Below are positions 54,817-63,824 of a stretch of DNA of 64,000 nt, piece after piece. The first letter of the stretch is position 1. Each line of letters begins with the position of its first letter. The stretch lies in the NCBI RefSeq assembly GCF_004016445.2, contig NZ_SADT02000002.1, positions 248,001-312,000 of the forward strand, given 5' to 3'. The notes beneath the pieces are model-generated. The model did no database searches. It had not been told where the DNA came from and was given only the letters and a program-made list of their open reading frames with translations. The translations under genes and the position numbers were made by a program. Origin of the DNA: Mesorhizobium sp. M2E.F.Ca.ET.219.01.1.1 (GTDB lineage: Bacteria; Pseudomonadota; Alphaproteobacteria; Rhizobiales; Rhizobiaceae).

Positions 54817-55778
54817 GCACTGGCACCACCAAGCTCGACGTCGTTGTCAGTGACGTCGTTCCGATCAACGATCTCGTCACGCGCTTCCATTTCCGCCGCC
54901 GCGACGGCGAGCTGCTGCCGACCTTTTCCGGCGGCGCTCATGTCGTGGTCGAGATGCGCGACGGCGACCGCACCAGGCTCAATCCCTATTCGCTGATGGG
55001 CTCGCCGCTCGACACGCGCGAATACACGATCTCGGTGCGCCGCGACGATGTCGGCCGCGGCGGCTCGCTGTTCATGCACCGGCAGGTCAAGCCCGGCCTG
55101 GAGATGGTGATCAGCTATCCGGTCAATTTGTTTTCGCTGGATCTCAGGGCGAAGAAGCACCTGATGCTGGCCGGCGGCATCGGCATCACGCCCTTCATGG
55201 CGCAGACCTCGCAGTTGGCGGGCGCCGGCGGCAATTTCGAATTGCACTACACCTGCCGCACCGCTTCGCTGGGCACCTATGCCGACGTCTTGCAGCAGCG
55301 CTACGGCAACCGCGTCAGGCTCTATCACGATGACCGCGAGGAGCGCATCGATCTCGACCGGCTCCTGTCCTCGCAGCCGCTCGGCACGCATCTCTATGTC
55401 TGCGGCCCGGCCGGCATGATCAACTGGGTGCGCGACCGCGCAGCTAGCCTCGGCTGGCCCTCGGAGACCGTGCATTTCGAGCATTTCGCGGCGCCCCAGC
55501 CCGGCGCGCCATTCGATGTGACCTTGGCCCTCAGCGACAAGACAATCCGCGTCGGCGAACAGCAGAGCCTGCTGGAAGCCATGGAAGCGGCCGGCGTCGA
55601 CCCGCCTTATCTTTGCCGTGGCGGCGTCTGCGGCCAGTGCGAGACCAATGTGATCTCCTCTGACGGCAAGTTCATCCACAACGATCACTGGCTGAGCGAG
55701 GAAGACCACCGTTCCGGCTGCAAGATCATGCCTTGCGTCTCGCGCTTCGAGGGCAAGTCGCTGGTCCTGGAAAGATAG
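54813..55778 (+). CDS. dmmB: Dimethylamine monooxygenase reductase subunit
   Basis: 321 residues, phthalate-dioxygenase-reductase type. The flavin domain contains LNPYSLMGSP (56-65). The NAD domain has GGIGITPFM (121-129) and YVCGPAGM (195-202). The C-terminal plant-type [2Fe-2S] domain has C268, C273, C276 and C308 (x4, x2, x31). It passes electrons from NAD(P)H to the haem-type oxygenase subunit encoded next. Overlaps dmmA by 4 bases. Confidence 0.9.
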   Translation: MSTGTTKLDVVVSDVVPINDLVTRFHFRRRDGELLPTFSGGAHVVVEMRDGDRTRLNPYSLMGSPLDTREYTISVRRDDVGRGGSLFMHRQVKPGLEMVISYPVNLFSLDLRAKKHLMLAGGIGITPFMAQTSQLAGAGGNFELHYTCRTASLGTYADVLQQRYGNRVRLYHDDREERIDLDRLLSSQPLGTHLYVCGPAGMINWVRDRAASLGWPSETVHFEHFAAPQPGAPFDVTLALSDKTIRVGEQQSLLEAMEAAGVDPPYLCRGGVCGQCETNVISSDGKFIHNDHWLSEEDHRSGCKIMPCVSRFEGKSLVLER

Positions 55779-55787
55779 GAGGCGTCA

Positions 55788-56828
55788 ATGGGCATCACCT
55801 TTCGCAAGGAAACGTTTCGCGACGACTACACCTTCAAGAACAGCCCGGAGCACATCAGGCGGTTTCCGTTCCCGTTCAACGAAGACGCCTACATGTACGC
55901 GGTCAACATCGAGCCGCATGTCGTCGGCCCGAAAGGCAGCGTGCTGGAAAACCTGATCGACGTCGACGAGCACTATGTCGCCGAGATGCAGGACCGCGCC
56001 TTGGTGCTGGCCGAGGATCCGCTGCGCTGCCAGTCGCTGCCGCATATGACGCTGGCGGGCTGGGATCTGCTTGAGCTTCTGATGGAGCAGCAGGCGCTCG
56101 GCTATCCCGAGCATTTCACGCTGGAGCGAAACGGCGACCGCTGGCGCTGGATCAACCGGCCGCTCGGCATCGACGACACCTTCACCTTCGGCGACACCTC
56201 GACGCTGCCCTACGGCCCGATGGAATACATCACCCGCCAGAGCCAGGGCGATTTTTGTATCCTCGACCAGCGCGACGGCAATCTGTGGATGGATGCCGGC
56301 ATGGTCACCACCCAGGCCGACTGGTCGCTCGATTTCGACATCGGCATGAATTTCTTCGAGTGGCACGCGCCGGTTCCGCTGGCGCATGAGAAAGGAATTT
56401 TCACCCGCGCGCTGAAGTTTCTCACCAACATCCAGCAGGGCAAGCCGGCACGGCGCCTCAATTGGACGATGACCATCAATCCGCGCCTCGACACCAGCCC
56501 CGAGAATTATCACAAATGGGGCCCGGACCGCGCCACCGTCACGCCCGAAAATGTCGGCGACAAGGTGCATCTGCGCGTCGAACTGCAGAGCTTCTGGCGG
56601 CTGCCGCGCTCCAACGGCATCGTATTCCCGATCCGCTGCTACCTCATCAAGATGGACGAGCTGGTCACGCAGCCGAAATGGGCGCGCCGCCTGCACCGCG
56701 TCATCCGCGACCTTCCGGAAGAACTCGCGACTTACAAAGGCCTGATGCGGTATCGGCCGACGCTGGTGGAGTGGCTGTCCAAGCTGGATGACGGCAGCCC
56801 GACGTCACCGGGGTTTGGGCCGGATTGA
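55788..56828 (+). CDS. dmmC: Haem-dependent oxidative N-demethylase subunit (DUF3445)
   Basis: 346 residues of the DUF3445/HDOD family, the catalytic component proposed to bind haem and hydroxylate a methyl group of dimethylamine. Conserved-looking blocks: EHYVAEMQDRALVLAEDP, RQSQGDFCILDQ and LRVELQSFWRLPRSNG. No standard CxxCH is seen, as expected for non-covalent haem. Final gene of dmmDABC, 9 bases after dmmB, followed directly by a palindromic repeat that may end the transcript. Confidence 0.86.
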   Translation: MGITFRKETFRDDYTFKNSPEHIRRFPFPFNEDAYMYAVNIEPHVVGPKGSVLENLIDVDEHYVAEMQDRALVLAEDPLRCQSLPHMTLAGWDLLELLMEQQALGYPEHFTLERNGDRWRWINRPLGIDDTFTFGDTSTLPYGPMEYITRQSQGDFCILDQRDGNLWMDAGMVTTQADWSLDFDIGMNFFEWHAPVPLAHEKGIFTRALKFLTNIQQGKPARRLNWTMTINPRLDTSPENYHKWGPDRATVTPENVGDKVHLRVELQSFWRLPRSNGIVFPIRCYLIKMDELVTQPKWARRLHRVIRDLPEELATYKGLMRYRPTLVEWLSKLDDGSPTSPGFGPD

Positions 56829-56835
56829 AGACTTG

Positions 56836-56966
56836 GGTTCCTCGCCCCCGCAAAGCGGGGGAGAGGTGTCCGCGAAGCGGACGGAGAGGGGGCCTTCGTA
56901 GGGCGCTCCCCTCTCCGTCTCGGCTTCGCCGAGCCACCTCTCCCCACTATCGTGGGGCGAGGAACC
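56836..56966. repeat. 130-bp palindromic intergenic repeat, copy 2
   Basis: Near-identical reverse complement of the element at 12955-13084, including the asymmetric centre GGCCTTCGTAGGGCGCT. It separates the convergent dmmC and xre genes with only 7 bases to spare on either side, so it probably terminates both. Confidence 0.85.
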
Positions 56967-56973
56967 AAGCGTG

Positions 56974-57702
56974 TCACCCAGCGCTGTTCTGCGGATAACA
57001 AATGATCGACAGATACCGCATCGGCAGTTGCGTCAGCTCTTCCGGCCCGTGCGGCGCGTCGGCGTCGAAGAACAGGCTGTCGCCCGGCTTCATCGGGTAG
57101 AGGTTGTTGCCGTGCCGGTACACGACCTCGCCTTCGAGCATGTAGAGGAACTCCATGCCCGCATGCTGGAAGGTCGGGAACACGTCCGAATTCTCGGTCA
57201 GCGTGATGAGATAGGGCTCGACGACGACGCCGCTGGTGTTGGCGCCGATATGTCCAAGCAGATTGTACTGGTGGCCGGCGCGCGTGCCGCGCCGCTCGAC
57301 ATCGACGCCTTCGCCGGCCTTGACGAAGACGGCGCTGTGTTCTTCCTCGAAGCGGCGGAAGAAGGCGGTCACCGGTACGCCCAGAGCCCGTGACAGCGCC
57401 TGCAGCGTCGTCAGCGACGGCGAGGTGATGCCGTTCTCGATCTTGGACAGCATGCCGAGCGAGATGTCGGTTGCCGCGGCGAGATCGGCGACGGTGATGC
57501 CGAGCTTCTTGCGGAACGCCCGCACCTCATGGCCGATCGCCACTTCGAGCACCTTCTCGCGTGTGTCGCGGATGGCATGCGGGTCCTGCGTCAGCGGGGT
57601 GCGGATCGTGCGCCCGTTCGGGCCAATGCCCTTCGACGATGGCTTGATCTTGACCGCCACGGGGCTCCGACCAAGTTTGGGATCGGAAGTCTTTTTCGTC
57701 AT
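56974..57702 (-). CDS. XRE-family regulator with C-terminal cupin domain
   Basis: 242 residues. A basic N-terminal extension (about 1-50) precedes a helix-turn-helix (about 57-112; VADLAAATDISLGMLSKIENG) and a cupin sensor domain (about 145-240). This layout is typical of local regulators of amine, polyamine and amino-acid catabolism. It lies divergent from tmm, within the amine cluster, and is the most likely binder of the palindromes upstream of tmm, tdm, mgsA and the membrane operon. Whether it activates or represses is unknown. Confidence 0.88.
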   Translation of the reverse strand: MTKKTSDPKLGRSPVAVKIKPSSKGIGPNGRTIRTPLTQDPHAIRDTREKVLEVAIGHEVRAFRKKLGITVADLAAATDISLGMLSKIENGITSPSLTTLQALSRALGVPVTAFFRRFEEEHSAVFVKAGEGVDVERRGTRAGHQYNLLGHIGANTSGVVVEPYLITLTENSDVFPTFQHAGMEFLYMLEGEVVYRHGNNLYPMKPGDSLFFDADAPHGPEELTQLPMRYLSIICYPQNSAG

Positions 57703-57731
57703 GTCGTCTCCCGTGAGAATCTGCTGATTAT

Positions 57732-57746
57732 TTCACTCTAGGTGAA
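57732..57746 (-). promoter_or_regulatory. Palindrome upstream of the xre gene
   Basis: TTCAC-TCTAG-GTGAA, a perfect 5-5-5 palindrome 30 bases before the xre start. It uses the same GTGAA half-site as the other cluster sites but in the opposite arrangement. It may mediate autoregulation. Confidence 0.5.
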
Positions 57747-57917
57747 CATATTCGTTGCCGATACAGGAGCGCAACGGGTGCGCCAAGCCCTTGTGGCGGA
57801 TTAGGTCCGCTTTCTGCGGCACCTGTCCCCCGCGCTTCGCAGAAAGTTACCTCGGCCTCACGCAGTTTCGGCGCAAGGCCAGTTGACAGCACCGAAGGGC
57901 CAATTACTGTTACTCTC

Positions 57918-57935
57918 AGTGAAATTTGTTTCGCT
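57918..57935 (+). promoter_or_regulatory. Predicted amine-regulon operator upstream of tmm
   Basis: AGTGAAA-TTTG-TTTCGCT, nearly perfect 7-4-7 inverted repeat ending 26 bases before the tmm ATG. It is close enough to lie in the leader or promoter downstream region. Confidence 0.6.
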
Positions 57936-57961
57936 GGGGAAATCAAAAAAGGAGGCCCGCA

Positions 57962-59320
57962 ATGAAATCTCGTGTCGCCGTCATCGGAGCCGGACCGTCG
58001 GGCCTGGCCCAGTTGAGGGCCTTCAAGTCGGCCGCCGACAAGGGCGCCGAAATCCCGGAAATCGTGTGCTTCGAAAAACAGAGCGACTGGGGCGGGCTGT
58101 GGAACTACACCTGGCGCACCGGCCTCGACGAGCATGGCGACCCGGTGCACGGCTCCATGTACCGCTATCTGTGGTCGAACGGCCCTAAGGAATGCCTCGA
58201 ATTCGCCGACTACACCTTCGAGGAGCATTTCGGCCGGCCGATCGCCTCCTATCCGCCGCGCGCCGTGCTGTGGGACTACATCAAGGGCCGGGTCGAGAAA
58301 TCCGGAGTGCGCAAATGGGTGCGTTTCAACAGCCCGGTGCGCATGGTGACCTATTCCGACGAGACCAAGAAATTCACCGTCACCGCGCATGACCGCACCA
58401 ACGACGTCACTTACTCGGAAGAGTTCGACAATGTCGTCGTCGCCTCAGGCCATTTCTCCGTGCCGAACGTGCCGTACTTCGAGGGCTTTTCCACCTTCAA
58501 CGGCCGCATCCTGCACAGCCACGACTTCCGCGATGCGATGGAATTCAAGGGCAAGGACATCCTGATCATCGGCCGCTCCTATTCGGCCGAGGACATCGGT
58601 TCGCAATGCTACAAATACGGCGCCAAATCGATCACCTCCAGCTACCGTTCCAAGCCGATGGGTTTCAAATGGCCGGAGAACTGGAAAGAGGTGCCGCTGC
58701 TGCAAAAGGTCGTCGGCAAGACGGCGCATTTCAAGGACGGCACCACCAAGGATGTCGACGCCATCATCCTGTGCACCGGCTATCTGCATTCCTTCCCGTT
58801 CCTGACCGACGACCTCAAGCTCAAGACCGCCAACCGCATGTGGCCGCTCGATCTCTATGAGGGCGTCGTCTGGGAGAAGAATCCGAAACTGTTCTATATC
58901 GGCATGCAGGACCAGTTCTACACCTTCAACATGTTCGACGCGCAGGCCTGGTATGCGCGCGACGTCATCATGGGCCGCATCAAGCTGCCCTCGGCCGAGG
59001 CGATGGCCGAGCACAGCGCCAAGTGGCGGGCACGTGAGGAGACGCTGGAGGACGCCGAGCAGATGATCTGGTTCCAGGGCGACTACACCAAGGAGCTGAT
59101 GGACCAGACCGATTATCCGGGCTTCGACGTCGAGGCGGTCAACCACACCTTCATGGAGTGGGAGCACCACAAGATGGAAAACATCATGACCTTCCGCGAC
59201 AACGCGTACCGCTCGCTGATGACCGGCACCATGGCGCCGGTCCATCACACGCCGTGGCTGCAGGCGCTGGACGATTCGATGGAGAGCTATCTTGAGGTGA
59301 AGGGCGTCGCGGCGGAGTAG
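57962..59320 (+). CDS. tmm: Trimethylamine monooxygenase
   Basis: 452 residues, bacterial flavin-containing monooxygenase. It oxidises trimethylamine to TMAO with NADPH and O2. FAD motif GAGPSG at 9-14. FMO identifying motif F-x-G-x3-H-x3-F at 179-189 ([11 protein letters not shown]). NADPH site GRSYSA at 204-209, including Tyr207, the position equivalent to the active-site tyrosine described in Methylophaga FMO. Length and sequence fit Tmm closely. GGAGG lies 8 bases upstream of the ATG. It is first in the pathway but is transcribed separately from dmmDABC. Confidence 0.94.
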   Translation: MKSRVAVIGAGPSGLAQLRAFKSAADKGAEIPEIVCFEKQSDWGGLWNYTWRTGLDEHGDPVHGSMYRYLWSNGPKECLEFADYTFEEHFGRPIASYPPRAVLWDYIKGRVEKSGVRKWVRFNSPVRMVTYSDETKKFTVTAHDRTNDVTYSEEFDNVVVASGHFSVPNVPYFEGFSTFNGRILHSHDFRDAMEFKGKDILIIGRSYSAEDIGSQCYKYGAKSITSSYRSKPMGFKWPENWKEVPLLQKVVGKTAHFKDGTTKDVDAIILCTGYLHSFPFLTDDLKLKTANRMWPLDLYEGVVWEKNPKLFYIGMQDQFYTFNMFDAQAWYARDVIMGRIKLPSAEAMAEHSAKWRAREETLEDAEQMIWFQGDYTKELMDQTDYPGFDVEAVNHTFMEWEHHKMENIMTFRDNAYRSLMTGTMAPVHHTPWLQALDDSMESYLEVKGVAAE

Positions 59321-59360
59321 CGCGGCGCGCCTCCCCCCACATCCGTGAAATCAGCAAGGT

Positions 59361-59380
59361 GGGTGTCCCGCGGGACACCC
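59361..59380. terminator. Palindromic hairpin between tmm and the dehydrogenase gene
   Basis: GGGTGTCCCG followed by its exact complement, between two convergent genes. The stem would leave almost no loop, so fewer central pairs form in practice. Likely bidirectional terminator. Confidence 0.55.
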
Positions 59381-59387
59381 CGCCAGT

Positions 59388-60152
59388 CTACCAGCACACG
59401 TAGCCGCCATCGACGATCAGGTCGAGGCCGGTCACGAAGCTTGACGCGCGGCTGGCCAGGAACACGGTCGGCCCGACCATTTCTTCCGGCGCCGCCATAC
59501 GGCCCATCGGCGTGTCGCGCTTGAAGATCTTTATCTCCTCCGCGACCTCCCGCCGCTTGTTCATCGGCGTCAGCGTGTAGCCCGGGCTGACGACGTTGAC
59601 GCGCAGGCCGCGGTCCGCCCACTCCATGGCGAGACTCTTCGACATGTGGATGACGGCGGCTTTCGAGGAATTGTAATGCGCCTGCGTCAGCCCGCGGTTG
59701 ACGATGGTGCCGGACATCGAGGCGATGTTGATGATGGAGCCCGCGCGTCGAGGAAGCATGACGCGCGCTTCAGCCTGACAGGACAGAAACACGCCCGCGA
59801 CATTGACCTCGTGGACCTTGCGCCATTTTTCCAGGGGCATGGTCTCGGCCGCTTCCGATCCGGCAATGCCGGCATTGTTGACGGCGACGGTCAACGCGCC
59901 GAGTTCGGCTTCGGCACGATCGATCGCCGTGGCCAGGTCAGTCTCGGACGTCACGCTGCCGGTCAGCGCCAACGCTTTGCGGCCAAGTGCCGTGATCCTG
60001 TGGGCGGTCTCTTCAAGTCCGCCTTTGGACGCATGGCCGAAACAGGCGACGTCGGCGCCGGCCTCGGCAAGCCCAATCGCGATCGCCTGACCAATGCCGC
60101 TGCCGGCGCCCGTCACCAGCGCCATGCCGCCGTCCAGTTTGAAAAGATCCAT
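59388..60152 (-). CDS. Short-chain dehydrogenase/reductase (SDR)
   Basis: 254 residues, classical SDR. Cofactor motif TGAGSGIG near 14-21, NNAGIAG, and catalytic Ser/Tyr/Lys in SMSG and YNSSKAA. The ending ITGLDLIVDGGY-like segment (VTGLDLIVDGGYVCW) is typical of polyol or sugar-acid dehydrogenases. Substrate is unknown. The ATG at 60152 has GGGAGGG upstream. It lies 85 bases from the DUF427 gene on the same strand and may belong to that transcript. Confidence 0.88.
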   Translation of the reverse strand: MDLFKLDGGMALVTGAGSGIGQAIAIGLAEAGADVACFGHASKGGLEETAHRITALGRKALALTGSVTSETDLATAIDRAEAELGALTVAVNNAGIAGSEAAETMPLEKWRKVHEVNVAGVFLSCQAEARVMLPRRAGSIINIASMSGTIVNRGLTQAHYNSSKAAVIHMSKSLAMEWADRGLRVNVVSPGYTLTPMNKRREVAEEIKIFKRDTPMGRMAAPEEMVGPTVFLASRASSFVTGLDLIVDGGYVCW

Positions 60153-60237
60153 TGCGCCCTCCCTGATTGCCGGAAGGTATGCGCTGAATGACGCCTCGAT
60201 CAAGCGGCCTAATGTGGCGGGGCTGGGGCTGAGATTC

Positions 60238-61134
60238 TCAGAAATATCCGTCCGACGCCGCCGTCGCTTCCTTGGGGATCTCCACGCCGTCGACCAGGAT
60301 CTTGTCGACCAGCTCGTGGTGGAAGCAGACCAGCCCCTTGATGCGCTCGGCCTCATGCACCGGCTCGGGATAATACCAGACCAGGTTCTCGTGGCGCTTC
60401 TTCGGCGTCGTCACATGGTAGTAGTTGGAGATGCCCTTGTAAGGGCAGCGCGAGATGTAGCGGCTGGGCGCAAACATATCGAGGCGCGTGTCCGAGATCG
60501 GCAGGTAGTGCCGCACCGGATGTCCCGTCTCGAACAGGAACACGCCGCGTCGTGAATCGGCCACCTGCTCGCCGTCGAGGATCACCTGCACGCGGCGCGA
60601 CGAGGGCAGGCAGTCGACGCGGCGGAACGGGTCGCGGGCATGGACGAAGATCTCCTCGTCCTCTTCATACCAATGGGTCATCTTCGGCCAGTAGAAGGAG
60701 ATGTAGTCCTGGATCGGCGGGCAGCCCTTGACCGGATCGAGGTAGCGCCAGGCACCGTCCTCAACCAGCGTGATGCCGGTGTTGAGCGAATAATGCGTGG
60801 CGACGCCCTTGAACGGGTCTTCCGTCGTCGTGCGGCTCGGCAGCAGGAACTCCTCGCGCACGTCGCTCATCGGGAAGTAGTAGACCGGCAGGTGGTCGCT
60901 CTCCTGGAACACCAGCGCCTTGGTGGTGTCGGCCACGATCATCGGCCCGACCTGCACCCTTATCCGCTTGGGCGAGGGCATGGTGAAGGCGACATAGCCC
61001 GGCTCGAACTCATATTGCACGATGCTGTCGAGGATCGGGAAATGCGGCCCGCGGCCGCGCAGATGGGGCTTGCGAATGGTCGTCGTCCTTTTCTCGTCGT
61101 TTGCGGCCGGATTCTTTCGCGCAACCATGGTCAT
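60238..61134 (-). CDS. Tandem DUF427 protein
   Basis: 298 residues with two copies of the DUF427 fold (about 60-165 and 175-285). Each copy has an HLPVYYFP/HPVRHYLP-type strand and an F-x-SR...PFKG/RCPYKG-like block. DUF427 proteins are small beta-rich domains with no established reaction. The start overlaps the stop of the upstream solute-binding-protein gene (ATGA), which ties it to the transport system. Possible enzyme or binding partner for the imported compound. Confidence 0.85.
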   Translation of the reverse strand: MTMVARKNPAANDEKRTTTIRKPHLRGRGPHFPILDSIVQYEFEPGYVAFTMPSPKRIRVQVGPMIVADTTKALVFQESDHLPVYYFPMSDVREEFLLPSRTTTEDPFKGVATHYSLNTGITLVEDGAWRYLDPVKGCPPIQDYISFYWPKMTHWYEEDEEIFVHARDPFRRVDCLPSSRRVQVILDGEQVADSRRGVFLFETGHPVRHYLPISDTRLDMFAPSRYISRCPYKGISNYYHVTTPKKRHENLVWYYPEPVHEAERIKGLVCFHHELVDKILVDGVEIPKEATAASDGYF

Positions 61135-62789
61135 GACGCCACCGATACGCGATCGAGCAGCAGGCCGGCGGCGATCGGCGGCACGCCGCTGACAGTCTTG
61201 CGCACGGGCACCAGCAGGTCCGGGAAATAGCTGAAGATCACCGGCGTCTCGTCGAGCAGCAGCTTCTGGATGTCGGAAGCGGCCTTGCGCTGCGCATCGA
61301 GGTCGAGCGCCTTGAGGTAGCCGGTGACCAGCCCGTCATAGGTCGCGTTCTTGAAATGCGCCGCGTTCCACGGCCCGTCGCTGACCAGCGGGCTTTTCAG
61401 GAAGACGTTCGGCACGCTGCGATGCGCGTAATCGGTGATGCCGAGCGGGCTGTCCAGCCAATCCGACTGGCCGAACACCGCCTTGCCGTAATATTTGTCC
61501 TGATCCTCGATGTTGAGCGAGATGCGCGCCCCGATCTCCTTGGCGAAGTTCTGGAAAAGCTGCGCATAGCCGGGGATGTCGGAATAGCGCAGCGTCGTCA
61601 GCGTCATGTCGAAGCCGCCGCCAAGGCCGGCCGCTTCGATCAATTGCTTGGCCTTGGCGATGTCCTGCGTGCGCTGGGCAATCGATTTGTCGGTGACCGG
61701 GAAGGCGGGCGCGAACGGGCTGTCATTGCCGGTCGCCGCCATGCCGCGGCAGAGCCCGTCCACCAGTTGGGAACGGTCGATGCAGAGCGCCAGCGCCTGG
61801 CGCACGCGCTTGTCGGTGAAGGGCGCCATGTCGCAGCGCATGTGAAGCTGGCGATGCGCGGTGGACGCCACGCGCAGCACCTGGATGTCGGGGTTGCCCA
61901 GCACCACCTGGCTGACGTCGAGCGGGATAGCGTCGAGCACGTCGACCTCGCCCGCCTGCAGCGCGAGGATCCGTGGCTGCACATCGCCATAGAACTTGAA
62001 TTCCAGCCGGTCGGGCAGCGCTTTCTCGCCCCAGTAATCGGCATTGCGCACGAAGGTCGCGCCGACCTTCGGCGTGTAGCTTTCGAGCCGGAACGGACCG
62101 GTGCCTTCGAAGGTCTTCTCGTAATCGCCCTTGTAGCTCGCCGGCAGGATGACGGCGTTGTAATTGTCGATCGACACCGAATAGGGGAAGCTGCCGTTCG
62201 GCGCGTCGAGATGGAATTCGACCGTGTGGTCGTCGACCTTGCGCGTACCGCCCTTCGACAGCAGGCCCTTGAACACCGAGAGAGCGTTGGACGGGCCGTT
62301 CGGATCCGCGAGGCGATCGAAGGTCGCCACCACGTCGTCGGCCTTGAAGTCCTCGCCATTGTGGAATTTCACGCCCTTGCGCAGCTTGAAGGTCCACACG
62401 CTGCCATCGGCATTGGGCGACCAGCTTTCGGCCAGCACCGGCTTCAGCGTCAGGTCGGGCTGTGTCACGCACAGGAATTCGGCCACCTGGAAGACCAGCT
62501 GATAGCTGCCGCTGTCATAGTAAGTGACCGGGTCGATGGCGCCGCCGGGCACGGCGATGCCGGCGCGCACCGTGCCGCCGGGCTTGCCCTCGGCGCGCGC
62601 TTGCGGAGCGCCCAGGCCAATCGCCGAAGCGATGCCGCCTAGGAAGGGCAGCGACAGGCCGAGCAAGCTGCCATGGCGCAGGAATTCGCGCCGGCCGATC
62701 CTGCCGGCGAGCAATTCGTCGATAGCGGAATTTTCGATTGCGCTGAGCTGCTTGCGAGCGGCGTCGATCGTCCTGAAATGCTTGGGCAT
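61131..62789 (-). CDS. Peptide/opine-type ABC transporter solute-binding protein (Tat signal)
   Basis: 552 residues, SBP_bac_5 (OppA/DppA) family. The N-terminus carries a Tat signal: GRREFLRHGS near 31-40, a hydrophobic stretch and an ARA-like cleavage site near 66, preceded by an unusually long ~30-residue n-region. Core features: AESWSPNADGSVWTFKLR and GTGPFRLESY. Ligand is unknown. The partner ATPase is probably the gene at 63825-64000, beyond the intervening LysR gene. Confidence 0.88.
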   Translation of the reverse strand: MPKHFRTIDAARKQLSAIENSAIDELLAGRIGRREFLRHGSLLGLSLPFLGGIASAIGLGAPQARAEGKPGGTVRAGIAVPGGAIDPVTYYDSGSYQLVFQVAEFLCVTQPDLTLKPVLAESWSPNADGSVWTFKLRKGVKFHNGEDFKADDVVATFDRLADPNGPSNALSVFKGLLSKGGTRKVDDHTVEFHLDAPNGSFPYSVSIDNYNAVILPASYKGDYEKTFEGTGPFRLESYTPKVGATFVRNADYWGEKALPDRLEFKFYGDVQPRILALQAGEVDVLDAIPLDVSQVVLGNPDIQVLRVASTAHRQLHMRCDMAPFTDKRVRQALALCIDRSQLVDGLCRGMAATGNDSPFAPAFPVTDKSIAQRTQDIAKAKQLIEAAGLGGGFDMTLTTLRYSDIPGYAQLFQNFAKEIGARISLNIEDQDKYYGKAVFGQSDWLDSPLGITDYAHRSVPNVFLKSPLVSDGPWNAAHFKNATYDGLVTGYLKALDLDAQRKAASDIQKLLLDETPVIFSYFPDLLVPVRKTVSGVPPIAAGLLLDRVSVAS

Positions 62790-62915
62790 GGCGGCATTCC
62801 TTGTTTTGTCGCGGGGGCTTTGGCATTTAGGCCATTGTTGACCGCGACCGGAAAGCGATATTTTTTGATCGAAGCCATCGGAGATTTCGATGGCGTTAGC
62901 TCAACGGCAGAGACC

Positions 62916-63824
62916 ATGGATACCGAAAATCTGCGCAGTTTCCTGGAGGTCGCGGCGCATGGCAGCTTCACCGTCGCTGCCCATCGGCTGAACCTCGCCC
63001 AGTCGACCGTCAGCGCGCGCATTCGCGGCCTGGAGGAACAGCTGGGGCGAAAACTGTTCGTTCGCGACAGCGATGGCGTCACGCTGACGCCGGCCGGCCG
63101 GCAGTTCCTGCCGCATGCCTCGACGATCACCCGCACCTGGGAGCAGTCGCGCCAGGACATCGCCGTTCCCGATGGCTATGAGACGCTGCTCAGGCTGACC
63201 GCGCCCGCCTATCTCTGGGACAGCATCACCTCGCCCTGGATCGACTGGATGCGCGCGAAGCGGCCGAATGTGGCGCTGCGGCTGGAAGGCAGTTTCCCGG
63301 ATCTGGCGATCGACCAGATCGCCGAAGGCCTGCTCGACATCTGCATCCTCTATCTGCCCAGGCCGCATCCGGGCATCGTCTATGAGACGTTGGCCGTCGA
63401 CCAGGTGGTGCTCGTCCAGCATGCCGAGCAGCCCGGATCGTGGACCGACAACTACATCCTCATGGATTGGGGACTGGAGTTCCGCATCGAGCACGACCGC
63501 GCCTTTGCAGGCGTCGTGAAGCCCGCCATCTCGGCTGGGCTTGTGTTCATCGGCCTGCAACACGTCCTCTCGCGAAAGGCGGCCGCTTATTTGCCGCTCA
63601 GCGCGGTGAGCGCGCATATCGAGCGCGGCGAGCTGAAGCGCGTCGAAGATACGCCGGTGTTCCAGCGGCCGATCTACCTTGCCTATCCGGAGAACCCTGC
63701 CTCTTCCGATGCTCTCAACGTTGCCTTGACGGGCCTGCGCACGCTGGCCAGGAACCTGTCCAACGATCAGGCTTTCGCGGAGAGCGACCGCGCCTTCAGC
63801 ATGGCGGGCGGGGCGGCGTTCTGA
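62916..63824 (+). CDS. LysR family transcriptional regulator
   Basis: 302 residues. The N-terminal winged helix (1-60) contains FLEVAAHGSFTVAAHRLNLAQSTVSARI, as expected. The effector domain follows from about 90. It is divergent from the solute-binding-protein gene (127-base spacer), so that operon is its likely target. It is convergent with the ABC ATPase gene, whose stop directly abuts it. Confidence 0.89.
   Translation: MDTENLRSFLEVAAHGSFTVAAHRLNLAQSTVSARIRGLEEQLGRKLFVRDSDGVTLTPAGRQFLPHASTITRTWEQSRQDIAVPDGYETLLRLTAPAYLWDSITSPWIDWMRAKRPNVALRLEGSFPDLAIDQIAEGLLDICILYLPRPHPGIVYETLAVDQVVLVQHAEQPGSWTDNYILMDWGLEFRIEHDRAFAGVVKPAISAGLVFIGLQHVLSRKAAAYLPLSAVSAHIERGELKRVEDTPVFQRPIYLAYPENPASSDALNVALTGLRTLARNLSNDQAFAESDRAFSMAGGAAF

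Noticed and set aside
62890..62915. Sequence resembling a tRNA D-arm (TTAGCTCAACGGCAGAG)
   Set aside because: The D-stem has a mismatch, no acceptor stem closes, and no TTCGAATCC-like T-loop follows; it overlaps the LysR start region.
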